64,000 bases of DNA, from positions 920,001-984,000 of the forward strand of contig NZ_CP008852.1 of assembly GCF_000725345.1 (NCBI RefSeq), written 5' to 3'. Each line of letters starts with the position of its first letter. Position 1 is the stretch's first letter. Below are positions 62,028 through 64,000 of this stretch, in pieces. The position numbers and the translations under genes are program-made. Under the pieces are notes generated by a model. That model worked only from the letters and a program-made list of their open reading frames with translations, ran no database searches and was not told the DNA's origin. Origin of the DNA: Pelosinus sp. UFO1. Lineage in GTDB: Bacteria > Bacillota > Negativicutes > DSM-13327.

Positions 62028-63224
62028 ATGAACAATAAGGGGCTAGAAGCAAAGCAATTTAGTAATACACCAATTACAATTTTATTAGTTTTGCTATATG
62101 TAATTGTTGCTATGAGTGATAACTTTAAAGGAATCTTTGTGCCCTTTTTTAAAGAAGATTTTGGGCTTAATAATACGGAAATTGGCTATATGTTAACAGC
62201 AGGTCTGTTGGCATATGCAGTCTTTCAGTATATTGGCGGAATCTTTATTGAAAAAATTGGCTATAAGAAAGTCATTGCTCTTGGCTTTTTAATTGGTATG
62301 GCTTCCTTATTACTTTTAATTACCTGTAAAACCTACCTAGTATTAATTCTTGGCTTATTTGGTTTAAATATTGGCATGGCCATGTTTAATGTAGGGGTAA
62401 ATACCTTAGGGCCAGTCCTTACCGTTGCCTCAACCGCCGTACTGATGAATTTCGTAAACTTTTCTTATGGAGCTAGTAACACTGTAATCCAAAAAGTCGT
62501 TGGTAATCTTTTATCAAAAGGAGTAGAGTGGACTCAATTCTATGTTTTTATGCTGTTTTGTTCTGGGGTTTTATTTGTATATTTGCTACTAATAAAAATA
62601 CCCTATGCACCCAAAAGTGAAAAAGCAAATTATAATAAAATGGATTTGCTTAAAAATAAAATGCTTTATCTTTATATTATCGCTTTAGGTTTTTACCTTG
62701 CCTCTGAATACGGGATAGGAAATTGGTTTGTTACTTACATGGGAGATGAGTTCAAATTAGACGCCGATAGGAGGGCGCTGTACGCAGCCTTATTCTTTGG
62801 GTCTGAAACAGTGGGAAGATTATTTGGTGGATATATCGTTGATCGATTAGGAACTTTTAAGAGTATGCTACTCTATGGATGTTTTGCTACCGTATTTTCT
62901 ACCGTCGGTATTTTATTAGGCGAAGCGGGGCTCATCATTTTCTCTATCGCAGGGTTATTTTATTCTATAATCTATCCTACGATTATAATGACGGCACATA
63001 CAGTTTTTAAGGAAGCTGCATCCTATGCCACAGGGCTAATTTTGATGTGTGCAACCCTTATTGCTATGGTCGTTAATATGCTTATGGGTATAGCAAACGA
63101 TGTAATAGGTGTTTATTATTCTTATTATAGTATAGCTATTTGTATAGCAATCACTACGTTATCGATTTTATTTATTAAGGGCAAAGTAGAAACTGTAGAG
63201 GTAAAGGTAGGAGAGATAATCTAA
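62028..63224 (+). CDS. MFS transporter
   Basis: A 398-residue, 12-helix major facilitator. TM helices are evenly spaced from about residue 13; loops with the MFS GxLxxxxG pattern lie after helix 2 and helix 8 (GGYIVDRLG). It resembles FucP/sugar or nucleoside-type members, without a decisive motif. The ATG at 62028 has AAAGGAG. Its stop codon overlaps the ATG of the AraC regulator (TAATG), so the two are coupled. Confidence 0.85.
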   Translation: MNNKGLEAKQFSNTPITILLVLLYVIVAMSDNFKGIFVPFFKEDFGLNNTEIGYMLTAGLLAYAVFQYIGGIFIEKIGYKKVIALGFLIGMASLLLLITCKTYLVLILGLFGLNIGMAMFNVGVNTLGPVLTVASTAVLMNFVNFSYGASNTVIQKVVGNLLSKGVEWTQFYVFMLFCSGVLFVYLLLIKIPYAPKSEKANYNKMDLLKNKMLYLYIIALGFYLASEYGIGNWFVTYMGDEFKLDADRRALYAALFFGSETVGRLFGGYIVDRLGTFKSMLLYGCFATVFSTVGILLGEAGLIIFSIAGLFYSIIYPTIIMTAHTVFKEAASYATGLILMCATLIAMVVNMLMGIANDVIGVYYSYYSIAICIAITTLSILFIKGKVETVEVKVGEII

Positions 63225-64000
63225 TGGGTGTACAATTTTATCGTGATAAGGATTTGCCATATTTTGAATTAAAACAATGTGATACAAGTCAACTTTCCTA
63301 TAAAAAACATGCTCATGAAGAATACTCCCTTGGAATTGTGGATAAAGGGAAGAGTTCTTTTTGGTATGAAGGAAGGTCCGAAGAGGTATCTCCCCGAACA
63401 ATTGTCTTTATACCACCTGACTTAGTTCACTCCTGCAATCCACAACATGAAGAGCAATGGAAGTATAACATGTTATTTATTAATGCTACATGGATTGATA
63501 GATTTATGAATAGTGAGGCAAAAGATTTATACCAATATCCAGTTGTAAAGAATATTTCAGATCCTGAAATATTTAGCATGACGAATAAAATGATAGAGAA
63601 TTTAGTTCAGAATGCAAGCCCCCTAGAGAAAGAAGAAAGTATTATCGCTATTTTTGAAAAAATCGTTAGTCAAATCGATCCAGTAGATAAAGGAAGATGT
63701 AAGAAGGAATTACCTAAATTGCAAATCATTAAAGAGTATTTGCAAAGTAATTTCTTCGATAAAATTACTTTGGATCTGTTAGAACAAGTATCAGGAGTTA
63801 ATAAATTTCATATCATTCGCCTATTTAAAGAAGAATTTGGTATTCCCCCTCATATGTATCAAACCCTATTAAGAATTAATTATGCAAAAAAACAACTACG
63901 TAAACAACGACAAATAACAGACGTAGCATTAGAAGCTGGATTTTATGACCAAAGTCATTTTATTAAAGTTTTCAAAAGCCATACGGGAATCACTCCTGAT
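63224..64000 (+). CDS. AraC-family transcriptional regulator, 3' end outside window
   Basis: Frame open from ATG 63224 (RBS TAGGAGAG) to the window end, 259 residues without a stop. An N-terminal cupin-like sensor (HAHEEYSLGIVDKGKSSFWYEG, then TIVFIPPDLVHSCNP) is followed by the two AraC helix-turn-helix units (LDLLEQVSGVNKFHIIRLFKEEFGIPP and ITDVALEAGFYDQSHFIKVFKSHTGITP). Only the last few residues should be missing. It overlaps the MFS gene by one base, so it likely controls that transporter and perhaps the phosphatase. Confidence 0.9.
   Translation, partial: MGVQFYRDKDLPYFELKQCDTSQLSYKKHAHEEYSLGIVDKGKSSFWYEGRSEEVSPRTIVFIPPDLVHSCNPQHEEQWKYNMLFINATWIDRFMNSEAKDLYQYPVVKNISDPEIFSMTNKMIENLVQNASPLEKEESIIAIFEKIVSQIDPVDKGRCKKELPKLQIIKEYLQSNFFDKITLDLLEQVSGVNKFHIIRLFKEEFGIPPHMYQTLLRINYAKKQLRKQRQITDVALEAGFYDQSHFIKVFKSHTGITPD

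Overview
The window reads as chromosome of a low-GC anaerobic or facultative Firmicute. The best guess is a Negativicute of the Sporomusaceae/Pelosinus kind. This is an inference from gene content (soluble CitDEF, a Selenomonas-type phytase-like phosphatase, an exported CbiK, many AT-rich intergenic hairpins), not from a marker gene. No rRNA, tRNA, CRISPR array, transposase or phage gene was seen. Genes are densely packed with clear Shine-Dalgarno sites. One gene is cut at each edge.

Region 1 (1-16245) is a plant-polysaccharide (pectin/rhamnogalacturonan) locus. It holds an alginate-lyase-fold lyase (cut at the left edge), a chemoreceptor, a GH28 polygalacturonase, a full ABC sugar importer (two permeases, binding lipoprotein, ATPase), a LUD-domain protein with a GH105 unsaturated-glycuronyl hydrolase, a GPH-type symporter, an exported esterase, and an aldehyde dehydrogenase with a PucR-type regulator. 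The ABC operon and the LUD-GH105 operon start from near-identical promoter/operator blocks (3953-4017 and 8590-8654).

Region 2 (16315-31205) handles organic acids. A LysR regulator diverges from citD-citE-citF, aconitase, an orphan GatC-type PTS IIC protein, a PrpF-family isomerase, a DASS anion transporter and a beta-carbonic anhydrase. A CitT-like DASS carrier, an AEC-family permease, a degenerate receiver-only protein and a second LysR follow. Read together, this looks like uptake and cleavage of a tricarboxylate (citrate, possibly trans-aconitate) to oxaloacetate plus acetate. It is the part most likely to hide an undescribed transport or isomerisation step.

Region 3 (31400-35090) has a GABA-type aminotransferase, an amino-acid permease and a cell-wall amidase. 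Region 4 (35241-42481) is a chemotaxis cluster (cheY, cheA, cheW, mcp, cheR, cheB) behind a strong promoter, a cyclic-di-GMP-I (GEMM) riboswitch and an intrinsic terminator. After it come an unassigned transporter, a DUF134 protein and a YueI-like protein.

Region 5 (45800-55251) is an arsenic and sulfur region. It contains arsR, arsD and arsA (no pump in the window), a CoA-disulfide-reductase/rhodanese protein, a cobalamin riboswitch upstream of an exported CbiK chelatase, and an 819-residue CoA-disulfide reductase-rhodanese-TusA-DsrE fusion followed by its own ArsR-family regulator. A 15-bp-arm palindrome lies in the promoter of the fusion. Region 6 (55301-64000) has a LysR regulator diverging from two tandem LeuD-LeuC-type hydro-lyase pairs, tcdA, a phytase-like phosphatase, an MFS transporter and an AraC regulator cut by the right edge.
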